Shown: positions 30,393 to 44,513, counted from the stretch's first letter. The stretch: 64,000 bases of DNA from Archilochus colubris (GCA_023079485.1 CM041083.1:109037554-109101553), one strand, 5' to 3'. Made by a program: numbers and translations. Notes: generated from the letters alone by a model not told the origin.

Positions 30393-33300
30393 AGGAACAA
30401 TTCTTATATTACTTACTGCACACCATTTCAACTGTAATTAAAAGCAACTGTTGGATGAAGCAATTACAATAATTCCTTTTCAGCCTGTTATTGATGAGGC
30501 ACCAATATACTCTAAAATAAATACAACTGTATCTGTCCAGTAGCAAATTTTGGTGTCCCAAAGCCAATTTACAAAAAAATAACATTATGCACTTAAAGAT
30601 TTAAGTCAGTCTGGCTGGGTCAACACAGTAAGATGCCTCATGACTCAATTGCTGACAGTCATTCTTTGTTTTTAGCTTTACAGATCCAACTACTATTTCC
30701 CCCAAACCCTCATGGTCTGTCACACGGGTAACATTTCAATCTTCCCAACCTTTACTCCAATTAGATACATCCAACTGTTCAGAAAGAAGAAAGCTGACCT
30801 TCCAAGCTAACACTACTGGTCAGCATGACTATTACCAGTGTTGTGCCAGGTTGTCCTCAGTGCCACACGAAGCAGGTTTTTCTGCTAGAGAGCTGCCCCG
30901 GTGTGCGGGGGCCCAAAAGGAATGGCTGTATTGCTCTGCAGTTTTGACACCCTGCAGTGATGTAGTTGGTTTTTCTTCCTCTGTTACTTGGCTTTTGCAG
31001 GATCCTTTGCCTGATACTTAAAGCTTATACTTGGGCAATTGTTAAGGATACGATGATGGGGCAACTGCTCTCCTACTAATTATGATTAAACTATAGGTCC
31101 AAGCATTTAGCTGTGGGAATCAAAACCAAGTTTGTTCTAGGAAAGGGAGACACAAAAGCAAAGACAGCACAGATCCATGAATTTAAGTAACTTGTACTTT
31201 CCAATTTGCAATCAACCACTAAGTGACCAGAAGTTAATTCTTATAATTCCATCTGGTTCTTCTATTATCTACAATTTTTAAATTTACATAGAAGTGAAAT
31301 TAGTCTTTATTTTTTTAAAGCATCACATACCTTCTGTTTCATTACTCACCACGGCATTTAAAAGAATGGATCTACTACAAGTAACTTTAATGGCTGGTTA
31401 ACTGTGGGAAAGAAATACCACTCAAAAACCAGACACCAGTGCCATCCTCTGTTTCCCAGACCAAAGGACTCCCTAAATAGCATCAATTCAAGTCACAGAT
31501 ACATCATACAAGACCAGTCCTTATCACCTCTATATTACAAACTACAATGGGGCTTGCTTGTTCTGTATTTCTATTTAATTCCTGCACTGACTTCTACAGA
31601 AATCTACTGCAATATACTAAAATATTCTAAATTTAAAGAAAGTCAGTCAAATAAAAAGATAATTCAGAACACAGTCGGAGATAAAAATTTCAATATCAGT
31701 GTAGTGTCCTGTAGCACCATACTTCTGTGCATTATGGAGGGGGAAAAAAGGGAGTGGCAGCACTGAATAAGAATATGAATTAGGCAGCTGCACATAATTT
31801 TATACTGGTTAATTCACTTTAACTAGCAAACATCTTGTGAATCTTTGAGGTTTCAAACACCCCTTAAGGACTGCACCAACTATGGGGCCAGAGGTTTATT
31901 ATAGTACATAATGTCACAGGTATCATTTTCAGCAAGCAAATTAAAATTTGCTGCCACTTACAGTATCATGAAGGAAGCTCTACAGAGGTTTCCAAGACAG
32001 AAGCTGGCAATTTAAATTTTGTTTCCATTGAACAAGCACAGACCTCAGAATTCTCACCAGCTTTATGAGAATGCTTGGCATTTTCAGAAGGGAAGGAACC
32101 AACTTCAGACAAAGGGGCAATGCTCTCACACAGACTCAGTTCATTCACACCAGAGGGTGATGACAATTTGACAACACTGGACAAACTTGTGCACAAATAT
32201 AACCCAAAGCCAGGAATGCTGCAAAATCTGATAATAATTCTAAGGTGCATTTCTTGGAAAGTGTGAACTGTGCTATTGGAAGTAACTCACAACCTGAAGC
32301 TGATATTTAGCTGAAGCGTTATTATCTACTTGCCCCACTTCAGAGCCTTCAAAAGCCCTCTAAAAGTCCTTGCCCTGGTGTAACAGCATCAGGGTGCAGG
32401 GCACATGCTCAGAAGGAATGGCCTCGTCCAAGACTGATGTTGCCCAACTCATCAACACTTCCCTCCTCACAGACATGAGTAACCTCCTCTCACTTTCAGT
32501 CTTGCTGCTTCTTTTCTAAAAGGAAAGTGGGAGCTTGGGGCATTTCTGCTCATTCACATATGCTCTGATGCATATAGTCAGCTACCATTCTGGTGCATTT
32601 AATATAGCTTGTACTTAGAATTCAGCCTCCATATCTGTACCAAATTTTACCTATAAAACCCAATTCACTCTTTATATGAGAAAGATGGTTAACTGGTGAA
32701 ACTAGATCTAGATATTACCATAGCTGCTGTTTTTTGTGAGTTGTTATTTTTTGTTGGTGTTTCTTAATTGCAGCATGAACGTGTATTTTAGTGGTTTTTT
32801 TTTCTTTTGATCTTCAGCTGTCATTTCTGAAAAGCAGAACAGGAGATGTCCCCAAAACATATTTCTAAATTGTTATGGTGTTTTTTCCAGTTATGATAGG
32901 TTCATGATGAAATTTAATAAAAAACACTTCTGCAATTAAGTATTTAAAAATCCAACAATATGAAACTACTACTTGAGGGAATGCAAAGTTAGGAGGAAGA
33001 CAAGGACTAAACTAAATGAAAACAGTATGTGTTCTAGGGCTTTTTAATGACTAGCTCTTTATATCATGACAACACCATTTTAATTTCAGTACGAAAGGAT
33101 ATTACCATGGGCAAGTAAAAGTTAGTGTTCATCATCTGACCATTCTTCTAATACATTCTCTGTGACTAAGGAAAAAACTAAGAAGAAAAAAATATACTCT
33201 AAAACATGAGTCTTTACTGAACCATGATAGTTGTTTAGTGGCTGCTATTTTGGTAAACTTTGAAGAATTAAATTTTCCACTGGAGTCATGGCAGGAAGAA

Positions 33301-33738
33301 AGGAAGATAGTTTCAAAGTATTTTCAAGGAATGTTCTGGGTGGGTAGCAGAAGAATATAATTGCAACTAGCAGTTATACTTCCAAGAACATACTCTGTGC
33401 ACCTAGAAATATCAAAAGCATTTAAGATATAGTAATAAAGATACTAAAAGGAGCCACAGGAGAGTCTGGATTTTATCCTAAATTACATGCATTTTTGGTA
33501 AGGTTAATAACTAAGACACTAATTTTTTTCAGATATGTGTTAGTGACATACTAGAGTGTAGGATAAATCATATAACCTGTAACTGAAAATATACTGAAAG
33601 CTTTTTAACAGTTAAATAGCCTAACTGTCTGCAAAATTTATCAAGTTTCCTATGAAACTGACCTTTTCATTGCAGCAGTGACACAATAGTAGCACAAGGG
33701 CTGAATTACTTCAACTGCTTGTGGCAGTACCTTGACAT

Positions 33739-33822
33739 TAAAAAAAAACAAAACAAAACAAAAAACCCCCCACAAATAACCAAAAAACCCAAAAACAAAC
33801 CCAAACCAAAACAGCCAAACAG
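33739..33822. repeat. A/C-rich low-complexity tract
   Basis: Degenerate A-runs with interspersed C, similar to other A/C tracts in the window. The minus-strand open frames across it encode low-complexity Phe/Gly/Trp/Val-rich peptides and are not genes. Confidence 0.8.
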
Positions 33823-36717
33823 ACATGACCATCTGACCTAATCAGACATGCCTCAGAACAATTTTGCTGTTGGAATGGTAGTGGTAACAAAAACAGCTGG
33901 CATTTAAAGTTTTTGAGGTACATAAAAGTAGAGCTTTCATTATTTTCTTTGTCTATATTGCAAAAACAGCTTTTGATTGAAGGGGAAAAAGGATCTGAGT
34001 TATTAGAAAAGAACTCCTGAAACCATTGTAACTTCCTGAATTTTCATGACAACAGGTTTTAGTTTCAGAATTTATGCTTCAACACAATTCTGCATATCGT
34101 TCTATCCTATCCTCTGCTTCCCCTGCTCTTTGATAGAAATCTTTGGTTTTCACTTTTTTTCAGCAGAGGACAGGAAAACTTCATCATTGCAGTCTGATAT
34201 TGACAAGAACAGAGTTTTATTTTGGCAGCTTGCTAAGGAAGAAACAAGAGACTTAGCTGCATTTCAAGTAGTTAATTAAGGAACAATCTCTCCTTAAACC
34301 CTCTCCTGTGAAGAATTACTACACTTAATCTGCTATGTGTTATGTTACTAAAATTGCTTTTAAAGTTTACTTAGCATATACCAAAGAAAAAAAACTTTAA
34401 AAATCTGTTCTTTCTTGGGAGAAAAATATCTGACTCCTGGTGCGAAGGCTTTACCTATAGGTGGGGTCTTTTTAGTGTTCTTAAATTATACGCTGTAATG
34501 AGGCGTGAACACATGGGCTAACAGTGTTTTTAATAGAAGGCACAATGATTTAACCTAGTCTCTGATCCGATTATTCTTTTGGTTATACAACCCCAGGCAA
34601 GTTATTCATACTTTCCACTGCCTGCAACAGCAGCTGTTTCACTATCACCCTGGAGCCCCAGGAAAATTCAAGCCCTTAATCAGTGTTTCCATTAGCCAAC
34701 TGATCTTTGCTATCAGCTTGATGCGATATGGCTGAAGTGCCAAGTAGTCTAATTACTGGAAGTTGATTTTTTAAAAATCAGTTCTGTAAAGAAGTGTCCA
34801 CATACCTCAGAAGTTGAACAAATACCACTCCAGAGTTCCCATTTACTCCTTCTTGCTTACACAAGCCACACACAGAAGTTTTCTCCGCAATATTTCACAA
34901 GTGTGTATCTCCTGCTTGACTTAAGAAAAAGCTCTTATTTAATATCACAAGCTGCAAGAATATAAATTTTAGTTCTTATCATTTCTTTTGGAGATACTTA
35001 ATTTCATCTTTCTTCCTGAACTGGACAAACCAGTCTGCAACGTACCTACTACCACTTTCAGACAAAAAGCAGGATTAAGAGTAGTCTCAGCTTTCTCTAG
35101 TAATGAATATACCAGTGCTGCAGCTTCCTAGCAAAGCCAGTAGCTCTGAATAATTATCAAAATAATTCTAGACAGAAATACCAGAGATGGGAGTTGTCCT
35201 TAACATATTTCATAACATATAATATCTACATTTTTTGGGTTACACTCTCCTTTTCTCATATTTTCACCAGAAACTCACAGATGTGAGTTATTTAAGCATA
35301 CGGATTATGAATGGCTTCTTCACCTACAAAGAAAGGGAAAGAGGAAAAAAAATCAATTTATTACAACAATACAGCTTACGTCTTCTGGCAGCTTACCAGC
35401 TCAGTTCCTATCTCTACAGAGAAAGGAAACAGTACCTCCAGGGGAAAAAAAGGAAACAATTCTTGATGCCTTTCAGCCAGTTTTTATTTGGAAAGCATCC
35501 TGAATTTTAAGAGGTCGTTTCACCCAGGTAGTCCCTTATTTTGAAGGCAAAAATAGAAGCTTCTAGAACGGTATTCCATCCATGAAAAGCAATATCCTGA
35601 TTCTGTTTTATTTGCCTATACAGTATCTAAAAGACAAAGTCTGACTTTCTTTTTAAAGGATATCAAGATTTTTCTTTTATTTCCCAAGACTGACACAAAC
35701 ACACATACATATCAATCCTCATCTCACCATAATCTCCACGCAAAGCCAACATGGAACCCAGCATATTTACAGCTAAAAGACTGGAGACACATCTATCACA
35801 TCATTAGGATTTCACAACAGTTTTTACATATGCATCAAGAAAGCTCTTTGAAGCTTTCCAACAGGGCAACTACAATGTAACTTTCAGGAAAGCAGTGCCA
35901 AAAGCACCCTATTTCTTCTCGCTAGTTGTCTGCCAAATGACTCGAGCTTATCCCATCATGAACATTCTTTAGCCAGGCTGAATATAGACAGAAAAAACTA
36001 ATCAAACTAATCACAGTATGTTCAACTCACTCCACTTTTACAATAGGGCAGTTTGGTCACATTTACAACTTCTAAAACCACTGGTATAACAGAGATACGC
36101 TGGCTCACAGTTATGTGTAAATCTCTAAAATGAAAAGTAAAGTTTACCTTGGACAGTGAGGTTACATCTTAATTTATCAAATTCATTGTTATTAATATTA
36201 TGAGTACTGATCACTCTGCTTTTATGAGCAGGAACAATAATATAGACACATACAGTTAACAAAAAGAAGAAAGGCACTCTGATTATCTCTGACAATAACA
36301 AATGCTTGGAGGAAGAGACAAAAGGTACAAAGCCAGGCATGTATAAAACTACTCTTCTCACATCCAACCTTATCAATAGCACATCACAGACTCTGAGGAT
36401 TCCTTAATAATTGTGCTCACTGGATATCACTCATGAATCAGTCCCAGCCCTTTTTTTAATATTAGGCTACTGGTCTCCCAAACATTCTAGGACCATGACT
36501 TTAACAGCTTACTTATGCATTACACAGACAATTTTTAAAAACTGTATTTTAGACCTCAGTCTAAGATTCACTGAACACAGTAAGTATTTCAGCTTTACTA
36601 ATGCATTTCCAGCATATTCTCATATTCTGGGTAGAAAGTAGAAACATTCCATACAGTGGCTCACTCCAGCACCTCAAGTCTCTTGTGGAAATGACAAACC
36701 TTTAAGTTTTAGACTTT

Positions 36718-36741
36718 GGGGTTGGGGGTTTTTGGGGGGGG
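36718..36741 (+). other. G-quadruplex-capable G-run block
   Basis: GGGG TT GGGGG TTTTT GGGGGGGG gives three long G-runs, the last long enough to supply two G-tracts, so four tracts of three or more G with short loops are available. It lies in a T/G-rich stretch that abuts the CR1 tail. Confidence 0.6.
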
Positions 36742-36832
36742 AAGATGTTTTGATTTGTTTTTATTGATTTTGGTGTGGTTGGGGGGTTTTGTTGAGTGCT
36801 TTGGTATATTTTGTTGTTGTGTTTTTTATTTT

Positions 36833-36972
36833 CATAGAATCATAGAATTGGCTGGGTTGGAAGGGACCTCAGAGATCATCGAGTCCAACCCTTTTACCAC
36901 CGTTGCGGTTGCTAGACCATGGCACTGAGTGCCACATCCAGTCTCTTTTTAAATATCTCCAGGGACGGAGAG
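36833..36972 (-). mobile_element. CR1 LINE 3' fragment (about 140 bp)
   Basis: The plus strand reads CATAGAATCATAGAATTGGC and then the classic GGGTTGGAAGGGACCTCAGA. This is the reverse complement of the avian CR1 3' end with its ATTCTATG octamer tail. The body stops near CCAGGGACGGAGAG, so the copy is 5'-truncated, as most CR1 are. CR1 is a non-LTR retrotransposon that leaves no clean target duplication. Confidence 0.93.
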
Positions 36973-37745
36973 TTTGTTCAGTTTCTTTTGTTTTGTTTAA
37001 GAAAAAAAAGAAACAGAAGTCTGAAAATCCTTCATAAATGCCAGGTTACAATATAGTGCATGAATAATCTCTTCAGATTTCAAAAAACATTTTCTCTTGT
37101 GGGGTAGGGGCAGGTTCTGGCAATCTAAATGGAAAAAACACTGTAACTAATTATAAAGTCATTCCAAGTTGCCTGTAGGTCAGAAGTGTCTAAAACCCTC
37201 TTGTCACACACAGAAGTGTAGTTCTTACCTTAATTACAGGAGTCTCAGTCAGGTCTATCCCTCAGATACTTCTGTAAACAGATGTATCAAGTCTTAAAGT
37301 GGCAAAAAAGCCAAAAGTAGGCTTTCCCAGGTATAAGAACAAAACCCAAACTACAATGTAATTTCTGTTTAATGTACACTACCATAAACATTGTGTAGCC
37401 ATTTAAAAATTATTTTCCTCATTTTCTGTTCTCAGTTCTGACATTCAGTTATGAAATTAAAGCATATTCATTATTAATGACCAATATTAATTACAAATGT
37501 AAGTTCATAAATGTTATTTATTAAAACTTGCCCAACTAAATAAGCAGTTTCAGTAACAAGCTGCTGGAGAATTGAGCTTTCTACTTTTGACTGTCTTTGC
37601 TTCGTTGACTTAGGAGACCTACAGAGGGTCCAAGTGTGACATAAACTTGAACCTGCTCTCAAATACCTCCTCTTTACAACACCAACATATTCCAAGCCAC
37701 AGCATGAGGGTTCTCTGACATCATCTTATTTTATCAAGGCTTCAG

Positions 37746-37773
37746 CTAGTTAAGATGCACTAGTTAAGATGCT
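37746..37773. repeat. Tandem duplication, 2 x 14 bp
   Basis: CTAGTTAAGATGCA is followed by CTAGTTAAGATGCT, a one-base difference. Confidence 0.8.
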
Positions 37774-40700
37774 TTCAGCAGAACAAAAGCTATAGAAATG
37801 AAAATAATTACCCCTCCTCTTGTGAAATCAGCCTTTCAATTACAGTTTCATTGTATTATCTGTACATTCAAAAGAAGTATAACTAATACGTGGAGAACAG
37901 TTAAAGGAAGCCACCTAAATCACTGTTCAGTGCCTGAGAGTTCAAGTATATGAAAAAAGCAGTAAAGCACTGCTTGACCAAAAAAAAGTAACACTGTGCA
38001 ATCCTTTCAAATACTTCTACTCCAACTGAAAAGAGTATTCATCTCAAAACTTGTTCAAGTAACATTTCTGATTTGAATGTTATTAAATTATTTGAAATTT
38101 ACCCAAGTCACCTCTCAGCACAACTAGAAAACATACTCCAGGCTCATAGGCCAAAAAAGCTACTTGAGCGAGAAGACTACAGACATCGCCCTTGAAATAA
38201 ACACTAAGACTGAATAAAACTTTAATACTTCATAACATGTAGAAGAGTATTCATATTTCCATTTCATTTTCTTATTAAGGCGTAAGAGAAAGGACACAAT
38301 AAAAACAGGCAAGTACTCTGACCAACCAAACTATAAGCATGAAAGTCTGTATTACAAGTCTATAAAGTGTATAGCTTTTGTCTTCAGTGATGAATACTAT
38401 AACTTCACTCCTTTGTGATATTTCACCTCTTTGTAACTATTGACAAGATTTCAACAGAGAACACATATATAATGTGAAGTGCTGGAAGCCTTCAAATTAT
38501 TCAAGAAGGATGACATATTTTTAGAAAAAAAAAAGACTTTTTTTTCTGCAGACCCTCAGAAACTAAGGAGATTAGGCACTCCAGCAGCTCAGGAGTTCAC
38601 GTTTGGCCTCAGATGCAGAGATAAGAACAAATTCTTCCTGTGCATTTGGCAGCCTGAATGCATCCCAGGAGCCATAAAACTGCATTAGCATGGTATTACG
38701 CTCTACTGTAATGTCAAAGACTATTACATCAGCCATAGCATTACATTTACATGGCTTCCAGACTTAAGGCATTCAGAAGTCTGCCTTAACCTGTTAATAG
38801 CCAAAGAATAATTCTGCATAATCTGAAAATAAAGTAGCTAAAAAATTCCAGAAGTTGCCAAAACTTTCATAATGAAAGATTTTTTTTTTTTTCCTAACTT
38901 TTCCTTAGTCACTTTAGTGCTCGGTGTAAAAACAGGTTATTAGGAAACTATCCGAGCACCAAACTTAACTTTGTGTTTCTCTGGAAAGCAATAGTACAGA
39001 AAGAACTACAAACATTGACAAAAAAAATATATATTTCAGAAAAAAATAGCAGAGAAAGAATGAAAATCTTTAAAATTTAAGCACATAAAAGTACAGATGC
39101 CATTAAGTAACTTTTTTGTTCCAACCAGGGGAACATCTTACCAAAACCAGAACCCTGGTCACAAAAATATAAACATGCAGAAACACTCACCTTCTTGAAA
39201 TTTACTTTAAAAATGTTTTTTAAATGTGATCTAAGAGGATTATCAAACTTTAAGTAAATGGATTAATGAGGCATGTGACTGAGACAGGAAGAGATTACCA
39301 GAAAACCCAAGTCCTATTCAGTAAAGAAAGTTTTGTAAACACTCCTGAGAAATTTGATAAACTTCCTGTAAATTAGAAGTAATTCTCTAAGTATTTTTGA
39401 AAACACAAAGTACATGCAGCATCTCATGATTATTCCAGTTAGGCTGTAAATTAATTAAATATTTCTAAAAGCATGATTCATTTAACAATGGTTTTATTTT
39501 CAGATAATCCACAGACAAGTTTTTCCATACTGAAACTACATAAAGGTAAAGGAAGAATAGAATTTTAAAGCTATGATAATCATTAACAAGATTGTGATAC
39601 ACCTGCCATGACTGATTTTTTTTCTTGGTTATAGCACTGCAGAGATTTCTGACCCTAGTTAGGCCTTATCTTCAAACATGACTACATATTTTTTTTTAAT
39701 AAATAACCACTGACGCTGTTTCACAGCCAGTTTATTTTTGCCTGTCACTGGGGGTCATGTTAGGACAGATTACTGTAGGAGACAGGCTCACTCCTACTGC
39801 TAGCACACAAGAGCAATCAAGCTAAGTTTCTTGAAAAATTCAGCTTTGTGGAATTTTCCCTAGCAAGCTCCAGAGAAAAAAATATTGTTATGATATAAAA
39901 GCCCATTTTCAGGAGCTATCTTTATGAATATAAGTTTCTGTTAATTACTAAGAACCTTTTGGTACAATCACTAGTTGGTCACAACTTATAAGATTTAGAG
40001 GATTATGACAATTATGGGTATTATGAAGTAGTTTAAGGAACTCAATGCATTACAGGGAAAGGTAGCTGCATCAAAGATCTTTGTTCTCTTAGCCCCAAAA
40101 AGAAATTCTTTCCTCAGTAGCCCCAAACTCGAATTATTTCTAGATATTCTTTATGTTTCCCTTTTATTCTTCAAATTAAACGAGTAAAACTTGTCTACAA
40201 TTAAGCTGAAATGGAAACCCAACAGTTAGAATAGACCTAAGTAACCTACTTAGCGACAGACTACCAGGGCATAAATGAAGTTCTTTAGCCCCCCTGTGGC
40301 TGTACTCAGAACTTGAAAGTCATCAGTGAAGTATGCCACATCCCTCCAGGATTACAAAACACAAGCAAGCCTATTACCTACTGGGCTTGCCATTTGACAG
40401 CAGAATTTCTATAAAAAACCCCAGAGTGTCCTCTACTGACATAAAAAGGCTCTTAAAAATCGGGTATCATTTGAGGAGGATGGAAATATGGAAAAGCACA
40501 ATTGTTAGCTCTGATAATTAGCTACTGACACCTTTTTTTTTTTTTTCTTAAAACGAGTTCTTAGGAACACAGTTACAGTAGATCAAACTCATCTGCGTGT
40601 TCCAAAAAGAAATACTGCTTTTCTCTAAGAATTACAGTTCCTCAAACCTTGAGTCAACACTGCAACTACCAAAAAGCTCGGGGCTAAGGGTGGAAGACAC

Positions 40701-43700
40701 TTATGGAAATCAAAAAAGCATTTCTCCAAGGTAATTAGCCAACCTAAGGATCAGATAAAGGGTTTTCATTTAAGCTAATTTCTTGTACACTTCAGCGAAA
40801 ACAAGAGGATGCAGAATCTATAGGTATTCCTCCAACTGCGCTTTAGAAAAACTTGAGAAGGTATTTCAGTGTTCTCTGAAAGATTTTGGAACCAACATCA
40901 AAAAACTAGCTATGAAGTATTTAAGCAAGTCAGATTCTTACGAGAACAAATCAGAGAACAGTCATTTACCAGAACTATTACCCGACTTGAAAGGATGGTT
41001 TATTTTTTAAGAGATTGATGGCAAACCTAATAGAACTTCAGATTTCTCAACTGTAACATGAACACCTCAATTAAAAACATATTCAAGAGAGGAAGCACAA
41101 GAACATAGAGTAAGGATTTCAAGTGCAAATCACTGTTTGGGAAGGGGAGGGCAAAGTAGAAACAGATGCTGTCAGTCATCGTCTAGCTGTCCTATCTCAC
41201 CTGTGATTGGATCAACCCTCCTCAAATAGGGCAATCCAGGATTACTAAGAGGCCTACTGAAAAGAAAAAAAAAACCAAACAACAAAACACTAAATACATA
41301 GTCAAGGTATGAGTGTTACATACACTGGAAAAAGTAAGAAGTTCACAAAATAAAAGAAAGCACACTGCACACACCAAAAGTCACACAACTTTTAAAAACG
41401 TCTATGTCTGGTGATATTTTACAATACCTTTACTAATTCCTTTATAATCACAGAAGCAAAGTTACAAATGTTTGCTACACTGATAAGAGCAAATTTGATT
41501 TATATATACACATTCTAGAGTAAACCAAATTATTTTTCTTAAAATTAACTTCTTAACAAAGCGCAATCCTTTAGAGTTATCTTTCTAGATATCTATTTCT
41601 AGATGCCAAGTTGTCACTCTAGACCAAAATATCTTTTCTTGGATACCAGAATCAGCAAAAGCTAATGTAAAACTGGATGGATTCATTCATGAAGGGCTCT
41701 ATATTCTCCTCCTCATTAATAATATAACCTTATTCTTTTCATGCCATCCAACAGCAGTATGATGAAGCCACCCTTCACAATTCAAACTAAGACCCAGCCT
41801 TAGTGCCTCACCCCACCTCTTCTCTCTTTGCAACTGCCTGACATCTGGAAAACAGAACACATTAAAAATTTACCCATTCCATGAATCTACTGGTTTTCTA
41901 CACAGCAGTGATACATTTTCATCTTTGAAAATTTAGCTCTTGCCATCTCTATAATCATATTAACCAAAGCTAAATTACGTATTTCAACAGCAGAGATTCA
42001 GATAGCCAAAACCTGAACTATTTCTTCAATTTATTAAAAGTCTTTGTACACGTACCACATTTACAAAATAGCAGGTACCAAGATGCTGTTTAGTTTTGGT
42101 TTTTTCCTTTTTATTTTGCATTATTTATAAAACTTTGAGAAAGATTTTTCTTCCTGCTTGGATAAATATATTTATTCAAGATAATTCTTTCATTCTTTGC
42201 CTCAGGAATTTAAATTTTTAAAGGAACAGCTATGCTGCAGCAATTCCATGCTGTAATACATGGTTAAGATCAGATAGTTTATGTCAATATTATTAACCTC
42301 AAAATAATTTATTATTTTATATAATCTGCATCCTTTCCCACTGCAGCTCTCAGCAAGAAAAATGTAAGTAGTTAAAACAACTTTTTATTGTACTTTTAAG
42401 GACACATAGCACTTTGAGTCACTCTAAATTAAGTGTCTGAAGGCAGAATCTCTGGAATAAAAATGGACAAAAAATTGTTCAGGTGTTGAGGTACCTTGTG
42501 TGGGATTATGCATCTATGTCACCATCAAAAACACATACACGCTACATACACCTGATGACAGTATACAGAACTATTTATGGGCATTTTCCTAAAAACAGTT
42601 GGAATGAACTTAGGGTAAATCCCAGTAAAGGCAAAATTCCCACCACATCTGCGGTTACCAGAAATGCTACAAAAGTATACTTCCATTTGAAGTTATATAA
42701 CTGTAGAAAGTAACAGGAGATACTGCTACATGGTATTCCAATTTCCAGCACACTTTCAAAGCAGTATAACTGTTAGCAGGGCTGAGCTATTGTACTATAA
42801 CAACTCTAAATTTTTTTCCACAAAGCGACAGCCAATTATTTTAATAGAATTTTAAACCAGTACCATTATTGCCTATTTTTTCAAGTTCATTTCGTTTCAA
42901 TTTGTCTAAACACCTCATTCAATATCAAACTCACTAGAGAGTAAGAGCTTGATAGCAAAGCCAACTATAAAAACAAAGAGAAAAGTTAGCTTCACTCATT
43001 CTTTAATTCTGGCTGAGACAAGTATAAGAAAGATAAAATAAAAAAAAAAAAGATCGATTTAAATTCCCTCATCAAGTAGGCCACAAATATAATGAGAAGC
43101 ATTCGGAAATATTTATATATTACACCTAGAGCTGCAGTTTATACAGTTCATAGTATTCCTCTGACAGCTGCTGCTACCTTTCTCTGCTCTTGAACAATGC
43201 TTGATAATATTGGTTAGTTTTAAAAATACAGTGGTCCTCAACTCAGCCAAGTGCTACAGATCTGTAGCTACCTGACAAACCGCCTTGCCTGTAGGCAGGC
43301 ACTTTCTCGGTCCCCTTGCCTATAAATTACCTCCCTACCACCCTCCTAGTTCTCCAGATGCTGCCTTCTGCCTCGCCAAACGCCCAGCTGAACTGCTGTT
43401 CCTCTCTAAATCATAACGGTAACGCTGTCAGCAGAGTGGTTGAGGGCATGATGGTTGGTTGGGGTTTGCTGGCGTTTTTTTGTTCTCCCCTTTCCCCTCC
43501 TTCTGGTTTATGCACACCTACGCCCTGAACTACGAGTTCAGATCAGAGAAGCCTCCGGATCAGACCTGAGGAGAGGGACCTGGGAGAAGAATTTATACCC
43601 CGCGCCCGCCGAAGCGGACTCCCCACGCCTCTTCACACCTGCTTCATTTTATGTCAGGGCAGCGGGACTGTGGCAGAGCCGCAGACTCGACCCCCACAGC

Positions 43701-43977
43701 CTGAGGGCTGCGGAGACCCAGAGGCCCGCCGAGATCCGAGCGGAGGGGGGACGCCGCCCGCCTCTCACCCCCCACCCCCGCCGGCCCTCAGCGCCCGCCC
43801 TCGCCTCAGGCCGCCGCTCCCCACACGAGCAGCTTGAGGCGGCGGTGTCGGCGGCCCCGGTAGCCGAGAGCCGGTAAAGCCGGGCGGCGGCAGCGGCTCC
43901 TCGCCGGCAGAGGGAGCCGGCCCGCGGCCCTGCTCGCGTTCCACCCGGCGTGGGGCGGGCCTGCCCGCTGCGCTCAC

Positions 43978-44253
43978 CCGGCACGGACCGTCCTGGAAGA
44001 CGCGCGGGTCCAGATTGCAGGCGATGGTAGCGGTGGGCAGGTCCCGCAGCGCCACCGCCTCCATCTCGCCGTCAACGGCACTCCAGTCCTCCTCGGCCTC
44101 GGGTGGCGGCGGCAGCAGCGCTTGCGCCTCCTCCTCCTTTTCCTCCTCCTCCTCCTCGTCCCTGAGCGGCATCGGCTGCCGGAGCGGCTGCTCCTCCTGC
44201 CCCGCCGAGCCCCTCCCGCTGCTGCCGCTGCTGCTGCTACCGCCACACTCCAT
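43978..44253 (-). CDS. RCAN1: RCAN1 exon 1, first coding exon of RCAN1.1
   Basis: ATG at 44253 opens 92 codons ending GPCR, with donor GTGAGC at 43977. The last part, DLPTATIACNLDPRVF, is the conserved end of RCAN1 exon 1. Before it come a Ser/Gly stretch (residues 5-17), an acidic run of Asp/Glu (32-42), a proline run (48-51) and EEDWSAVDGEME. Joined to exons 5-7 it gives 257 aa, close to the human long form. Met64 (MEAVALRDLP) matches the downstream start used for the human short RCAN1.1 form and would also give 194 aa. The reading frame stays open upstream of the chosen ATG, so a longer start cannot be excluded. Confidence 0.9.
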
Positions 44254-44433
44254 AGCCGGGGGCGAGCGGAGCCCCCGGGGCGGGGCGGGGCTGGGCTGGG
44301 CCGGTCCGGTCCCGTTGGCACACACAGAACTTGCAACCCCCGCCCCGCCCTCTCGGGTCCCGTAACCCCCGCGACGGTTAAACCGCCGCCGCCTTCCTGC
44401 GCTGCCCCCTCCGCGCGCCGGGCGCCGTGTCAA

Positions 44434-44438
44434 CCAAT
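44434..44438 (+). promoter_or_regulatory. RCAN1: CCAAT box (NF-Y), inverted relative to RCAN1
   Basis: AACCAATAGG, the strong NF-Y form, lies 181 bp upstream of the RCAN1.1 ATG. No TATA box accompanies it. Its position would favour a start site nearer 44.35 kb. Confidence 0.55.
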
Positions 44439-44497
44439 AGGAAGGCGCCGCCCGCCGCCTCCGTAGCAACAGGTGGCCCGCACGAACTGAAGGCGCT

Positions 44498-44513
44498 GCT
44501 TCCGCCATCTTGA
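44498..44513 (-). promoter_or_regulatory. RCAN1: YY1-type AAGATGGCGG with adjoining ETS core
   Basis: Minus strand CTCAAGATGGCGGAAGC combines the YY1 motif with a GCGGAAG ETS-like core. In many CpG-island promoters this motif lies just downstream of the start site, in sense orientation, and can contain a start codon. Here that ATG (44508) is in frame with RCAN1 exon 1. Confidence 0.5.

Larger units (their letters stand above)
13976..43977 (-). other. RCAN1: RCAN1 intron 1 (exon 1 to the exon 4 promoter)
   Basis: About 30 kb of AT-rich intron begins at donor GTGAGC at 43977. I see no coding exon with family resemblance. Exons 2 and 3, described as alternative first exons in mammals, could not be recognised by eye. 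It holds scattered repeats listed separately, including two CR1 tails, two possible tRNA-type SINE fossils, short tandem duplications and homopolymer tracts. The rest shows nothing I can name. Confidence 0.75.

Noticed and set aside
43455..43877. 140-codon plus-strand frame beside RCAN1 exon 1
   Set aside because: Arg/Pro/Ala composition in CpG-island intron DNA, with no homologous family. Best read as chance.
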